This document shows, one piece after another, positions 31,638 to 42,440 of a stretch of 64,000 nucleotides of DNA. Both the position numbers and the translations under genes were made by a program. This DNA comes from Proteles cristata cristata (Eukaryota; Chordata; Mammalia; Carnivora; Hyaenidae). The DNA is taken from positions 62,001 through 126,000 of the forward strand of contig JAESUZ010001525.1 in assembly GCA_017311185.1 (NCBI GenBank). Direction: 5' to 3'. The notes under the pieces were generated by a model, which was not told the DNA's origin, did no database searches, and saw only the letters and a list, made by a program, of their open reading frames with translations. Every line of letters begins with the position of its first letter. The first letter of the stretch is position 1.

Positions 31638-31748
31638 TGGAGCACTTGGCTGGCTCAGTTGGCAGAGCATTTGACTCTCAATCTCAGGATCTTAGGTTAA
31701 GTCCCCACGTTGGGTTTAGAGATTACTTAAAAAGAAAATCTTAAAAAA
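31638..31748 (+). mobile_element. Short carnivore SINE (older subtype) with target-site duplication
   Basis: About 110 bp: GAGCACTTGGCTGGCTCAGTTGGCAGAGCATTTGACTC, GTCCCCACGTTGGGTTTAGAGATTAC, tail AAAAAGAAAATCTTAAAAAA. It lacks the CT-rich block. Exact 10-bp duplication AGATAACTTA at 31628-31637 and 31749-31758. Confidence 0.9.
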
Positions 31749-31789
31749 AGATAACTTACGTGCAGTATGTCTAGCTGAGTTCTCTAACG

Positions 31790-31940
31790 CTCCATAAGAC
31801 AAAGTCATTGCTGCCTACATTTTAAATTTGTGCCTCACAGATATGGAAGTAAGCTCAGTGAGGTGGAGTGAATTGCTCAAGTTAACACTGTTGGTAGATG
31901 GTAGGAATGAGGTCTGGATCTAAGCATTTCTGACTCCTCT
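31790..31940 (+). mobile_element. MIR SINE fragment
   Basis: TGCCTCACAGATATGGAAGTAAGCTCAGTGAGGTGGAGTGAATTGCTCAAGTTAACACTGTTGGTAGATGGTAGGAATGAGGTCTGGATC follows MIR order (gatgaggaaactgaggctcagagaggtt..cttgcccaaggtcac..gctagtaagtggcag). Confidence 0.6.
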
Positions 31941-32065
31941 TCTCTTCATTTATCTAATATTTGTGGAGCACCTCTTTCCTGGGGACTGTGTTAGGCCCTG
32001 ACAACAGAAGTGAGCATCAGACATGGTGCCTTCATAGAGCTTATAGCTTATGCTGGACAGCCTTC
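31941..32065 (-). mobile_element. L2 3'-end fragment, antisense
   Basis: CATTTATCTAATATTTGTGGAGCACCTCTTTCCTGGGGACTGTGTTAGGCCCTGACAACAGAAGTGAGCATCAGACATGGTGCCTTCATAGAGCTTATAG fits the L2 antisense terminus. Confidence 0.65.
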
Positions 32066-32540
32066 CACTGTCTCAGAAATAGCCCAAAGAAATAGAGAAG
32101 AGGGGGTGGTTTTCTTATATACAGTTTTTGGAAGGAAAGGTCAGCTTGGTGCATAAGCCAGAATCTGTTGGCATACAGACTGCCCAAGGCTCTTATTTTT
32201 CTGCCAGTTGGATACTGGCACCACTAACTGTTCATTGGCTTCAAAAGAAGCTTTACTGGACTGATTGTTTCACAATAGCATTTGTGGCAGGAAGATGTTT
32301 ACTTGGCTTCTCTTTCACTGCCTCTCATTAGGTGGCCAGGTAAATAGCGGCTGCTTCTCTTGTATAAAGATGAATGACAAGGGTGGCACTTTTGCAGTAT
32401 TTGTAGACCAAGCTTTATGTCCTGTGTCCAGTGAAGTCACCTATCTGACTATAGATGAATAGGATAAGAGTATGATGCGCTGATAAAAGAAAAATAGAAG
32501 TCTTGAAGTCAAATTGGTATGAACTCAATTCTGACTCTCT
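32066..32540. other. Unique sequence
   Basis: No repeat or gene recognised; overlapping frames at 32128-32462 show no known motif. Confidence 0.35.
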
Positions 32541-32545
32541 TGATT

Positions 32546-32870
32546 GCTACCTATAAGTGATTGATTGTTTCTTCACCTTATTTTTCTCAGCATTGTACTA
32601 GCAAAACTAAGGGTACCTACTGCAAAGGGTTGTTGAGGTGTTCATGAAGCACCTGAGTGGCTCAGTAGGTTGAGTGTCCGACATTGGCTCAGGTCATGAT
32701 CTCACGATTCATGAGTTCCAGCCCCACGTGGGTGCTGTCCGCACAGATCAGCACGGATCCTCTGTCCCCCTCTTTCTCTGCCCTCCCCATGCTTATGCTC
32801 TCTCTTTCAAAAATAAACAAAACATTTAAAAAAGAGTTCATGAGATAATTCTTTAAGAGAGCTTAGATGA
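32546..32870 (+). mobile_element. MIR 3' part, split by a SINE
   Basis: TTGTTTCTTCACCTTATTTTTCTCAG ... CTAAGGGTACCTACTGCAAAGGGTTGTTGAGG, resuming after the SINE with TTCATGAGATAATTC, is MIR (cctcagtttcctcatctg..tagtacctacctcatagggttgttgtgagg). 32546-32632 has a paralogue at 33737-33819 sharing several non-MIR changes. Confidence 0.65.
32648..32835 (+). mobile_element. Carnivore SINE inserted in MIR, with target-site duplication
   Basis: AGCACCTGAGTGGCTCAGTAGGTTGAGTGTCCGACATTGGCTCAGGTCATGATCTCACG head, CT-rich body, tail CAAAAATAAACAAAACATTT. Exact 8-bp duplication GTTCATGA at 32640-32647 and 32836-32843. Confidence 0.92.
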
Positions 32871-33143
32871 GTCATATAACTTAGTTGCTACAGGTTTCTA
32901 GCATGGTTTTGGTATTCAAATTCTACCAAGTACTCATTTGCCTATTGGTAAGGAAACTATATCCCCAAATATTAATGGAAAATAAAATATAAAAATTCTA
33001 TTTCTTTACCTCATGTTCCGTTTCCTATTCTGCTGTATGAAATTACCACAAACTAAGTGCCTTAAAATAACATAGATTTATTCTATTATATTTCTGGAGG
33101 TCAGAGTCTGAAATGAGAGTTAATGGGGCTAAAAATCAAAGAA

Positions 33144-33371
33144 TTGGGGCACCTGGGTGACTCAGTTGGTTAAGCGTCCGACTTCAGCTCAGGTCATGAC
33201 ACAGTTTGTGGGTTCGAGCCCTGCGTCAGGCTCTGTATGACAGTTAGCTCAGAGCCTGGAGCCTGTTTCGGATTGTGTCTCCCTCTCTGTGACTCTCCCC
33301 TGTTCATGCTGTTTCTCTCTCTCTCTCAGAAATAAATAAAACATTTAAAAATTTTTTAAATAAATAAAAAT
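33144..33371 (+). mobile_element. Carnivore SINE with target-site duplication, inside old repeat
   Basis: GGGGCACCTGGGTGACTCAGTTGGTTAAGCGTCCGACTTCAGCTCAGGTCATGA, GGGTTCGAGCCCTGCGTCAGGC, CT-rich body, CAGAAATAAATAAAACATTTAAAAA tail. Duplication AAAAATCAAAGAA (33131-33143) / AAAAATCGAAGAA (33372-33384), 12/13. Confidence 0.93.
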
Positions 33372-33658
33372 AAAAATCGAAGAACTCCATGGAGCTGATT
33401 TTTTTCTGGAGGCTCCTGGGGAGAATTTGTTCCTTGCTTCTTTTAGCATTGGGGTCTGCCAGTATATGGTGGTTCGTGGCTATATCCCTCCAATTGCACT
33501 TTGTAGTCAAATAGCCTTCTTCTCTCTGACCTCTGACCCTCCTATCTCCCTTTTATAAGGGTCCATGTGATTACTTTGGGCACACTTGGATAATCCTGGA
33601 TAATTTCCCCATCTCAAGATCCTTAATCATATCTACAGTCTTTTTTTTTTTTACCATG

Positions 33659-34343
33659 TCATATGGATTAAATTGTGTCTCTTAAAAAGATATGTTGAAG
33701 TCCTAATCCCAAATACTAGTGAATATGTCCTTACTAGCTACAAGTTATTTATTGTTTCTTGACCTCATTTTTCTTAGCTTTGTATTAGGAATAATAAGGG
33801 TACCTGCCGCAAAGGGTTGATTAAGCACTCACCTCTTAACTTCGGCTCAGGTCATGATGTCACAAATCTGGGTTCAAGCCCCACATCAGGCTATATGCTG
33901 ACAGTGGTGAAAATAAATAAACATTTAAAAAAAAAGTTTTTGCAGATGTGATCATGTTAATATTAGTTTCTACTGGATGAGAGTGGATCCTAATCCAATG
34001 ACAGTATCTTTATACAATGAGAAATTTGGACACAGCACATAGAAGAGAATGCCATGCGAAGACACAAAGACAGAAGTGACATACAGGGAGAATATTGTAA
34101 GACTATAGAGGCAGAGATTGGAGTGACATGTCTGCAAGCCAAGGACGGCCAAGGATTGTGTTGTCAGCAGACACTGAAAGCTGAAAAGAGGCATAGAGCA
34201 GATTCTTCCTCTGAGAAGAAATTGCCCTACCGACATCTTGATTTTGTACTTTTGGCTTCCAGAACTGTGAGAAAATAACTTTCTATTGTTTTGAGCTACT
34301 AGTATGTGGTAAATTGCTCTGGTAGCCCCAGGAAATCAATGTA
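33659..34343 (+). mobile_element. Solo MLT1-like LTR (ERVL-MaLR type) with 5-bp duplication
   Basis: Starts TATGGATTAAATTGTGTCTC and contains AGATATGTTGAAGTCCTAATCCC, GTGGATCCTAATCCAATGACAG, GGAAATTTGGACACAGCACATAG and near the end GGCTTCCAGAACTGTGAGAAAATAA, all typical of the MLT1-class LTR. Flanked by CCATG (33654-33658) and CTATG (34344-34348), 4/5. A MIR+SINE fragment at 33737-33935 interrupts it. No internal retroviral coding region is present. Confidence 0.7.
33737..33935 (+). mobile_element. MIR fragment fused to a 5'-truncated SINE, inside the LTR
   Basis: 33737-33819 is a diverged copy of the MIR segment at 32546-32632 (shared GTTTCTT.ACCT.ATTTTTCT.AGC.TTGTA.TAG and GGGTACCT.C.GCAAAGGGTTG). 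The SINE begins abruptly at TTAAGCACTCACCTC, missing the first ~20 bp of its head, and ends with GTGAAAATAAATAAACATTT plus A-run. The LTR resumes with TTTTTGCAGATGTGATC at about 33936. Confidence 0.75.
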
Positions 34344-34420
34344 CTATGTAAGATAACATAATCCCAGATTCTGGGCATAGACATCTTTGGGAGACCATTA
34401 TTCAGGCCACCTACCACAAA

Positions 34421-35639
34421 CATTGCTTAGTTTTCCCTACCCTACTCTCTCAATCCAGGATGCTCTGGGAAGTACCAAAGCATAAGTGGTCATTCTGGAG
34501 ATGAAGATACATGAGACTTCCTAATATTCCACCCTGATTCCAAGGTGGTGGCGCAAACACTTTACTATGTGCATGTGCAGTGAGCTCAAATAGTATGAGA
34601 GGCAGCGGGTTGGGCCTGGGAGGTAGGGCTTGTGTAACCCCCTGCCTTACTGCATGCAGTATACCCTACAAGAGAAGAGTAGAGTCTAATCTTGAGCATA
34701 CTGTACTCTGATCCACCACTGTAAAACATGGCCTGAAAAACATCTCAGGATCTACTGGATCCATTTAATAACACTTCTTGTGGGAAAAGAGAGTAGGAAG
34801 ATAGAAACAATGTCTAGAAATGTTATATATAACAATCCCCTCATCCATCGGAAGATGGGGGAAGTGCTGTTCCCTATGGACTCGTGTAGAAACAGAAAAA
34901 TGGGGAGAAGGCCCTTACCTCACAAATAGTAATAAGCATCCAAAAATATCAATTAATATTTATATTATTATCATCATGTTAATACCTGTACTCTGCTTTT
35001 TCCCACATTCTAGATGGTGGACTATCTGCCTATCCAGCATATTCAGTGAATACTCCATCCCTGTCAGTTTGAAGTTGTGTATGATCTGGCTGGCAAATAT
35101 TCTGCTAATGGGAAATATCCCTCAAGTGTAATTTGTATGTGGCAACCCATTTCTTATCTGTGTCACAGGAATACCAAGATCATAATACATCTGAGTTGGC
35201 ACATGTGGAGATGATTTGAAGAGAGAAAAGCAGAAATGTATAATTATAGACCAAAAAACAAGTAGGCAAAACCACTAGGCCTTATTCTTTGTTGAGAAGC
35301 AAAAGGAGTGAATTTGGCACCATTGCATGTTGGGAGTATTCTGTTATGAATCTCACTGTGGTAAGGAGGTGGCAGGTTTGCTCAATTGTCATTATGTCGG
35401 TGGGGAAACGTACACTAAAGAAAAAGGAAGACACTGAATCTGGTCTTCCTGGTTCCTGGATCCCGCCTACATGGCTGGATGAAGACTTCCATGGGTAAAC
35501 TGTTCTGCACTTGAGCAGATGCAGAGCTGGCCAGAACACAGAGAGCTATCAGGGAATTCAAGCATTTGGCTTCCATTCTTTGTCAGGAGCGAATGAAGCC
35601 ACATCTTGCTTGTATCGTGAGTAAAGTTTATAAATGAAT
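34421..35639. other. Unique sequence
   Basis: No repeat or exon recognised. Short frames at 34820-35131 and 35282-35539 have no known motif. Confidence 0.35.
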
Positions 35640-35835
35640 AGTATTAGTAATAATATTTCCTAGTTAATATTTATTAAGTACTTTAGTGTAACAGGTGCTC
35701 TCGTAAGCCCTTTACACATTATTATTTTCCTTGTGAGGAAACTGAGGTTAAGTAATTTGCCCAAGATCACAGATAGAAAATATCAAAGCTGACAATTCTG
35801 AACCTACAACTTTCTAACTCCAAAGGCCAAGCTTT
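35640..35835 (+). mobile_element. MIR SINE, well preserved
   Basis: TTAAGTACTTTAGTGTAACAGGTGCTCTCGTAAGCCCTTTACACATTATTATTTTCCTTGTGAGGAAACTGAGGTTAAGTAATTTGCCCAAGATCACA is a clear full-order MIR core, with the tail continuing to about 35835. Confidence 0.85.
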
Positions 35836-38499
35836 AAACCATCTTACAATAATTGCCTCTGGAAATTAATGTCCATGTGAAATAATACTCTTATGATTTT
35901 AGTATTTTCCCTGTAAAATGTGGTTTGGAAATTATGGTAAAATCAACAAAGTTTAAATACAGTTTCCTATAGACCAGGATTTGCTGGAGATTGGGGTGAA
36001 TTCAGGCCAATGAGAATGTCATGAGCTGAAAAGACTTTCCTAGGACCCTGTGATGTTTAGAAAATTGCTTTCCAGGTTGCCTTAATCCCTGCTGTCACAG
36101 CGTGAACCTCATTCCTCTTGCTCTGTCCTCTGTAGAGATAGTGACCTGCCAGTAACTATTTCCACAAAATAAACCTTCATTGTGCCTGAAGACTTCTTTG
36201 GACCCCTGTGTTAGTTTTCTTTCTGTGTAACACATGAGAAGCCTCATCCTGCTAAGATGGGGACTTAGGTTCTGCTTTTCACAGCTCCCCAGGTAGCTGT
36301 GAACTTGCAACTCCAGGGCCACACATTCTAGCAAGTGTCTCATCCACAGGAAGCTGCTTCCCTGATGACGCTGGCTTCTTTGGGCTTTTGTTGGCAAACA
36401 GCTCTGCTTTTCACATAATTGATTGGGCTAGCAGAAGGCAGCAGTGGGGTTCTCCAGCAGAATGCTCAGAGAGACCCAAGACAATAGGGCTTTCTGCTCA
36501 GGCTGTGAGTCTTATCTCTCCCCTGTAGCCTCTTGGCAGCTATTGGTGGTACTAAGCCCCACTGGCAATCATAGTTAGTTTTGAGTGCTCAAGCGAGTAG
36601 ATGAAAAACAAAGCTGATCTTGATTCTGTTTACAGGGCAGATTTGTGAAAAAGTAGGAAAATTGTTGTTGAACTCTCATTCTGGTGAAATACATTGTACG
36701 AACCCTGCAAACAAGGCTATTTGCATTAGCAAATGATCTGAGTATCCTAGTCCTCATGCCTGACCACGAGTAAATCTCACGTGATCGCTAGGAAGCACCT
36801 GAGAATTCCCAGAGCTATTTCAGTGTAATAAAAAGAAACTCATACCAAGCACACAGTGTTTTTAGTTTGGACAAAGGTTGTTCTAGCCCTGTGCAGTGGC
36901 TCAGAGGCAGTGATTGATGTTTTCCCATCATGAGGCACAGTTGGTTAGTTCCTTACTTTGTCTCAAATTTATTGTCACTGAAGGACATTAGTTTGTTACA
37001 TATGCCAAGAAGGGTGGAAAAAAGTCCTTAAAGGTCAGATAGTTATTAATGAATTGAACTGATGAAAGGCTTTAAAAATCACCTCCATGGTAGGGCATCT
37101 TTTGAATGCATTACCTCAGTGCTCTGTTTTAAAACTCTCCACTTATGAGTGACAGTTGTCTCCTCTAGTTGTCAAATGGCAAGATTCTCTCCCCACCTTC
37201 CTTATTATCCTGTGGTCCAGATGCACTGGTTATGTTTCATCTCATTTCATGATAAACACTACATCACATTGGTGCGAATAACCAAGCAGGCGCCTGTTTC
37301 ATAAAACTTGGCCAACACCATCCACTCAGTAGCAACCCAGGGGAGGGGAAGAATGGTTTGATGGTGATGGAAGGTGAAAGCTATGAGGAAGGCAGAGGGG
37401 TGAGGTAGGGGAGATCCCAACAAAGTCCGTCATGTGCCAGTTGATGTAAGCCTCTCCTGGGAGCTTTCCTCTACCTGACGTCTACCTCCCTATGTAACTA
37501 TACGGCATGATACCTTTTTGGTCACTCTCAAATTTGATACTTCCAGGATTTGAAGGCTGAAATCCTATTCCCGATCCACATCCAACTGACCAATCACTCT
37601 TTATCAGTAAACACTTAGACTCTCTCAAACAGGTCACAAGGACAGGATTTTTAGCTGATCTTTAAAGGTAGAACTTGGATCCCTTGGCCCTGTGGTTAGG
37701 TGAGTAAAGAGCAGGCAATCTTGTGGCAAAGCATAGGAAGGGAATGAGCTGGCATTTCATTGTAAAGTTCATGCCTTTTTAGGAAGATGTAGGGGGAAGG
37801 GAGACAGTTGGGAAAATGGCATGTTGTAGCGTTATCAGAATCTCCAAACTTTTCATACTATTTCTCCTAGTATTCTTTTCTCCCCCTTATCCTGCCATTC
37901 AAATTTTGGATTGAAAGTATTAGAATAGATAACACAGAAAATAGTTTCACTTAGGGCTTCTTTAGAAATTCGTCACTTAGACTCACTGAATTCATTGTTT
38001 AATATAAAGTAGAAATTTAGAGCCTTGAGTGACCAGGTATGCTTAAAGGTCATTGATCTCAGCTACTTCTTCTTACCATTTCTCTTCTGCACATTGCCTA
38101 CCTGGGATAAGGCACAAAACCAAGAGCAGAAGGGTTGGTATTTGAATAATCTTTGTGTACAATCACTGGCTCCTCACATCCCTGACAAGGAACATCCTCA
38201 TCAGAATACTATTTTGGATACCATAACTTGGAGGAATTCACAAGGCAAACTGCGCTGTATGGTTTAAGCACTTGGGCTTCAGTCAGATTGTTCTCAGAAT
38301 GAATTTTCACATAAGCATGTTTACATATAACTATAAATCCTTCCTAATTTCTAGGAAATGTATTATAAATGAATCCTTGGCTCATTTGCTTTATTGTTAA
38401 AAGTTTTTCACTCTGTTTCACTTACCAATTCAACAATAGTGATGGGACACAGCAAGACACTGTACTTTGGTGAAAAAAACCTCTGAAGTAGACATGTAC
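35836..38499. other. Unique sequence, 2.7 kb
   Basis: The longest block here with no recognised repeat. No gene is evident: frames are 100 codons or shorter, without motifs. Confidence 0.4.
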
Positions 38500-38955
38500 C
38501 AGTCACATCACTCCTTCTCTGGGCTTCCCATTAGACCTACAATAAATCCACCCTGCTTTCCCTGGCTTCCTAGCCCTGCCCGTGGTCCAGACTTACCAGC
38601 CATGGTTACCTTCATTGTGGTACATCTTACATCCCCACTGTCCTGACTTCTTTTCTTTGATTCCAGGGCTCCAGTTGTCTTCCTATTTTATTGCACCCTA
38701 GACCTTCACATGGCTGACTCTTGAACTTGAGGACAAATGCACCTTCTTCTGAGAGACCTTCCCTGATCAGTTTGTACAGCATCAAGCTCTCAATTGTGTC
38801 AGGTTTTGTTGTTGTAATTCCCTTTTTACTTGTCTATTGTGTCTTCTCTCCCCGGAACATATGCTTTTTGGGATCCTCGCTTTTCTTATTCACCCTGATA
38901 GCCCCAGTGACCGGCACATAAACACGTCTAATCAGTACTACCGAATAGTTGAGTG
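38500..38955 (+). mobile_element. L2 LINE 3' end, sense
   Basis: TTCTTCTGAGAGACCTTCCCTGATC, TTGTCTATTGTGTCTTCTCTCCCCGGAACATATGC, CACCCTGATAGCCCCAGTGACCGGCACATAAACACGTC match L2 3' sequence in order (gagaggccttccctgacc; tctgtctccctcactagaatgtaagc; tgtatccccagcgcctagcac). Confidence 0.75.
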
Positions 38956-38964
38956 AACTGGAAG

Positions 38965-39110
38965 TCAAAAGATCTATGTTCTGTTCCATCTCTCCCATTA
39001 TTAAGTTGTGTCAATTTCTAGAACTCTCCAGGCCTCAGTTTTACCTTTTGTAAACTAAAAAATTTGAACCAGATTTCTAAGTTTAGTTCCACATCTGACT
39101 TTAAGTTTTT
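38965..39110 (+). mobile_element. MIR SINE fragment
   Basis: AGATCTATGTTCTGTTCCATCTCTCCCATTATTAAGTTGTGTCAATTTCTAGAACTCTCCAGGCCTCAGTTTTACCTTTTGTAAA follows MIR (tctagctctgccacttactagctgtgtgacc...cctcagtttcctcatctgtaaa). Confidence 0.65.
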
Positions 39111-39239
39111 ACATTGGTTGTGCTTCATTAAATTCTGTTTCACTTTATGAGCATAGAAGACTATTTCCCCAAAGGTATATCACAATTCCATTTGTCAAAA
39201 GCTTCCATGACTGAGTCTTTGATATAATTCTTAGGACAA

Positions 39240-39670
39240 CTGTGTAATCCACCACTCATTCAACAATCGTTCTTTGGGAATCAGGCACATTAGACTTTGG
39301 TACTATAACAATGACCAAGACCCTGTCTGCCTCAAGTTTCTTATGTTCTCAAGAAATCAGCAATTAACAATAGCAATTTCAGTACAGTGATGAGTATCAT
39401 GATGAGGGAGTATCTATGATGGCCCAGAGGAAGAATACCTAATGCAAATGAGACATCAGGGAGACTTCCATGATATTGTGACAGTTCAAATAAGACCAGG
39501 AGGATAGTGTTACCCCGGTGGGGATGAGGAGGGGAAGGGTGTATCAGGAAGAGGCACTAGTATGTGTGAAGACATCTAGGGGAGAGAGAGAATATGACCT
39601 GTTTCAGGAAGCTTTGTATTTAGAATGGCAGGAGCAGAGAGTTCAAGAAGGAGATGACTAAGAAATGTCA
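39240..39670 (-). mobile_element. L2 LINE fragment, antisense
   Basis: CACTCATTCAACAATCGTTCTTTGGGAATCAGGCACATTAGACTTTGGTACTATAACAATGACCAAGACCCTG, ATGAGGGAGTATCTATGATGGCCCAGAGG, ATTCAGG-type spacer and TATTTAGAATGGCAGGAGCAGAGAGTTC fit L2 antisense in order. Confidence 0.65.
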
Positions 39671-40124
39671 TCCTCTTGCAAAGCAAAGGGGAGGTCATCT
39701 TAGCTTGTTTGGCTCTCTGGTTCCTAAAGGAGGCCTTCATTAATGCCTTCTGTATCCAGAGTAGGATACATTGTATGGTCTCCGTGTCTGTTATATTAAT
39801 TATTCTCTATGACACTAGCATATCTATTTCTGTAGAAGTTATATTAATACCACCTTGCTATTTCATATGACTTTCATAATACCCTACTCATAACCTCATA
39901 TTTAACTGAGATAATTCCAGGAGACTATTTGTAAAAAAAAAAAAAAAAAAATCTCTCCTTGTTTTCCCTATGGAATATAGAAAATGATCCTAGCTCACAC
40001 AATGGGTTTTCAAACTGTGCTACTTCCCAATAACACATACTTATTCATCCCTTTGTGACATTTGGTTTTTATCCTGCTTGATCTGTTGTTCCACATTCCT
40101 CAGGTTTTCAGCCCATGTAGTCAT
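39671..40124. other. Unique sequence with A(19-20) run
   Basis: No gene recognised. An A-run at about 39932-39951 may be a decayed retroelement tail, but nothing upstream identifies its owner. Confidence 0.3.
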
Positions 40125-40178
40125 GGTACTAGGAATCAGGTACCAGGAGTTGGTACTAGGGATTGGGTACCAGGAGAA
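40125..40178. repeat. 27-bp tandem duplication
   Basis: Units 40125-40151 (GGTACTAGGAATCAGGTACC...) and 40152-40178 (GGTACTAGGGATTGGGTACC...) are 22/27 identical. Each unit starts GGTAC and has GGTACC in the middle. Confidence 0.85.
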
Positions 40179-40335
40179 ACATACACTGTTGGGAAAATGA
40201 CATTTCAGAGATTCCTTTTTTTCTCTCAAAGCCTTGATCATGCCTTGAACGGAAAAAAGAATGTTTTCTTGTTCTAATTTATAAAATTCTGATAACTTGA
40301 AACTTTTGATGAATGTATATATTATATATACAGTC

Positions 40336-40684
40336 CTGCTAGAAACTGAGTATTTGAAGACTATGCCCTCCACCCCCAATGCATATGTTGAAGTCCCTTA
40401 GCATATGACTATATTTGGAGATAGTCCTTAAATATATAATTAAGGTTAAATGAGGTCACATGGGTGGACCCTTATTCAATTTAAAGTCCTTAGAAGAAGA
40501 GATTAGGACACAGATGGGCACATAGGAAAGACCATGAGAAAACAGAGGTAGAAGACTGCCATCTCCAAGACAAGAAAAGAATCCTCAGGAGAAATTATCC
40601 TGGTGACCTCTTGATCTCAGATTTTTGTGGTTTAAGCCAAGCAGTCTGTGATACTTTAATGACAGTCCTCACAAACTAATACCA
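40336..40684 (+). mobile_element. MLT1-like LTR (ERVL-MaLR)
   Basis: CATATGTTGAAGTCCCTTAGCATATGACTATATTTGGAGATAGTCCTTAAATATATAATTAAGGTTAAATGAGGTCAC, AAGTCCTTAGAAGAAGAGATTAGGACACAG and the end GATACTTTAATGACAGTCCTCACAAACTAATACC match the MLT1B-like LTR consensus. About 350 bp, no internal sequence. Confidence 0.8.
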
Positions 40685-41129
40685 GCTCTATCCTATTTCT
40701 TAAGTGAATTAATTGAAGATTACAGGGAATTCATTCATTTATGAACTGCCTAATATATGTTTTATTAATTTAGAGCAAAATGTTTACTTGTATCTTTCAG
40801 GAATGTATTATCAGTATTTTCTGTCAAGAATGTTATCAGCTTTCATCTTCACCTGAGAAGTCTGCAAGACCCCCTTGAAGGGGCAGGGAGTCAGAGAATA
40901 CAAGAAAGATTAAAACAGAGAATTGCTAGTTATCAGGAAAACAGTATTTATAGTAATATTAGTCATTCATCACATCTTCAGGGCATGGCCAAGGTGGAGA
41001 ATCCTGTGATCTGAAATTATGCCATAAGCTTTAGAATTATTTTACAGTTTATGATTTACAAGATTTGTAAGTACTGTGTCTTGCATGGACAGGTTACCAG
41101 GGGTTTAACTGGTCAGTGTTGTAGAATGA
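40685..41129. other. Unique sequence
   Basis: No gene or repeat recognised. Confidence 0.35.
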
Positions 41130-41290
41130 GCACTGATATAGAAATGTGGAGAGCCAGGCTCTGGTTTTATGGTCTGTCATTAGGCCTCTGGAACCTTGGG
41201 CACTGCTTTTTTCTATGTGGATTGTACCATCTTCATCTGTGAGCTGAGGGATTGGCCTCGATGACCTCATAGGTCTATTTTATTGGTAAC
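41130..41290 (+). mobile_element. MIR-like fragment
   Basis: GAGAGCCAGGCTCTGGTTTTATGGTCTGTCATTAGGCCTCTGGAACCTTGGGCACTGC ... CATCTTCATCTGTGAGCTGAGGGATTGGCCTCGATGACCTCATAGG follows MIR3-like order (tgaccttgggcaagtc...ctcatctgtaaaatgaggggttggactagatgatctctaagg). Confidence 0.6.
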
Positions 41291-42329
41291 GTTCAATGTA
41301 ATTAAGTGTCCCCAGTGGGCTAATGTGGTTGAGAAACATTTCACACTTGTACAGACTTTCAGTGGGCTTAAAAGCCATCCGTACGGTTACAAATTATAGA
41401 AGTCAGTATTTAGAAAAATTTTCCTCTGCTTCCAAACTTTCACAGTGTTAGTATAGGTGTTTTAAGATGTCATTTCTTTGGTGTTCCTCTAGTTATTTCT
41501 TCCATATTGTTCTCTCCATGGGGTCACTGTTACATAATGAATCTATCTACTGATTGATAGTATGAAAAATGCTACACACTCTCAGAACTCAAATAGGTTG
41601 TCAAGGTAACTGATGCCATTTCTATCCTGCAGAGTGCACTAGGAGTGCATGGCCTATGTGTCCCTGCAAACTATTTCATGTTACTTTTGCAGTGGGAAAT
41701 CTGGAGCCAGTAGTAGTGTGAAGATAGGAAGTTATCCTACTCAAATCTTCACTTTATAGGCTTAACTTGGACACAGCAAGTGTCTTCTTAATCATTGAAT
41801 CCCTAGGCCTTACGTTAGAATACACATTTAATACATGATTTTTGCATAATTCACTGAATAAATGTCAGAATCTTGTTGGTATGTGAACTTCTGTATAAAA
41901 GACAATCATTTTAAACCTGGAAAGTTTTCTTTATCACAGGGAAGTAAATCATTGTCTGTTTTTCTGGCAGCATCTACTAACACTCCAATTTTCTGCTGGG
42001 ATATCACTCCCTCTCCAACACTTTGTCAGTGGGTTTTCGGTTGAAATCACTTTTCCACCATCCACAAAAATGGGAATATGAGTTATGTCTAGCCAAGCAG
42101 AGCATTGTATTCCTGTGGCCGCAGTAATTGGCTTTAGACACGTGGTCCTGTTATATTGATACATACTGCTCAGAAGCAGATTCATACATTCTGTTGGAGC
42201 TAGTCTTAAATCTGTTAATTGATTTGAGCTGTTGGCAACCATAACTATAATATGGGTCCTGAGGACGGAGTTCTTGAGCAACAGAGCAGAGCCATGGGTT
42301 GGGGAAAAACTTGGGCCTAGTGGCCTTGT
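41291..42329. other. Mostly unrecognised sequence
   Basis: Open frames of 115-129 codons overlap on the minus strand at 41949-42498, in two frames. They show no motif I recognise. The right end appears to belong to an old interspersed repeat, so they are not called as genes. Confidence 0.35.
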
Positions 42330-42440
42330 TTGAGCCACACCTAAGTTCCTTTGGACTTACCAACTTTGTAAGCCAGTAAATTCCCTTGTAGTTTAAAACA
42401 TTTGGGGTTGCATTTTCTGTCACTTGCAGCGGAAAACATG
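42330..42440 (+). mobile_element. Old interspersed repeat 3' end, unnamed
   Basis: TAAGCCAGTAAATTCCCTTGTAGTTTAAAACATTTGGGGTTGCATTTTCTGTCACTTGCAGCGGAAA resembles the end of a common mammalian repeat (gccaataaattcccttt..ttaagccagtttgagttgggtttctgtcacttgcaaccgaaa). The family and left border are not resolved. Confidence 0.4.

Larger units (their letters stand above)
33013..34420 (+). mobile_element. Old interspersed repeat carrying nested insertions
   Basis: Outer element of a nest: left part 33013-33653 (TTTCCTATTCTGCTGTATGAAATTACCACAAAC ... CCCCATCTCAAGATCC), right end 34349-34420 (TAAGATAACATAATCCCAGATTCTGGGCATAGACATCTTTGGGAGACCATTATTC). Same family as 7573-7820. It is interrupted by a SINE (33144-33371) and by an LTR (33659-34343). 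Family name uncertain, possibly ERVL-type LTR. Confidence 0.65.
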
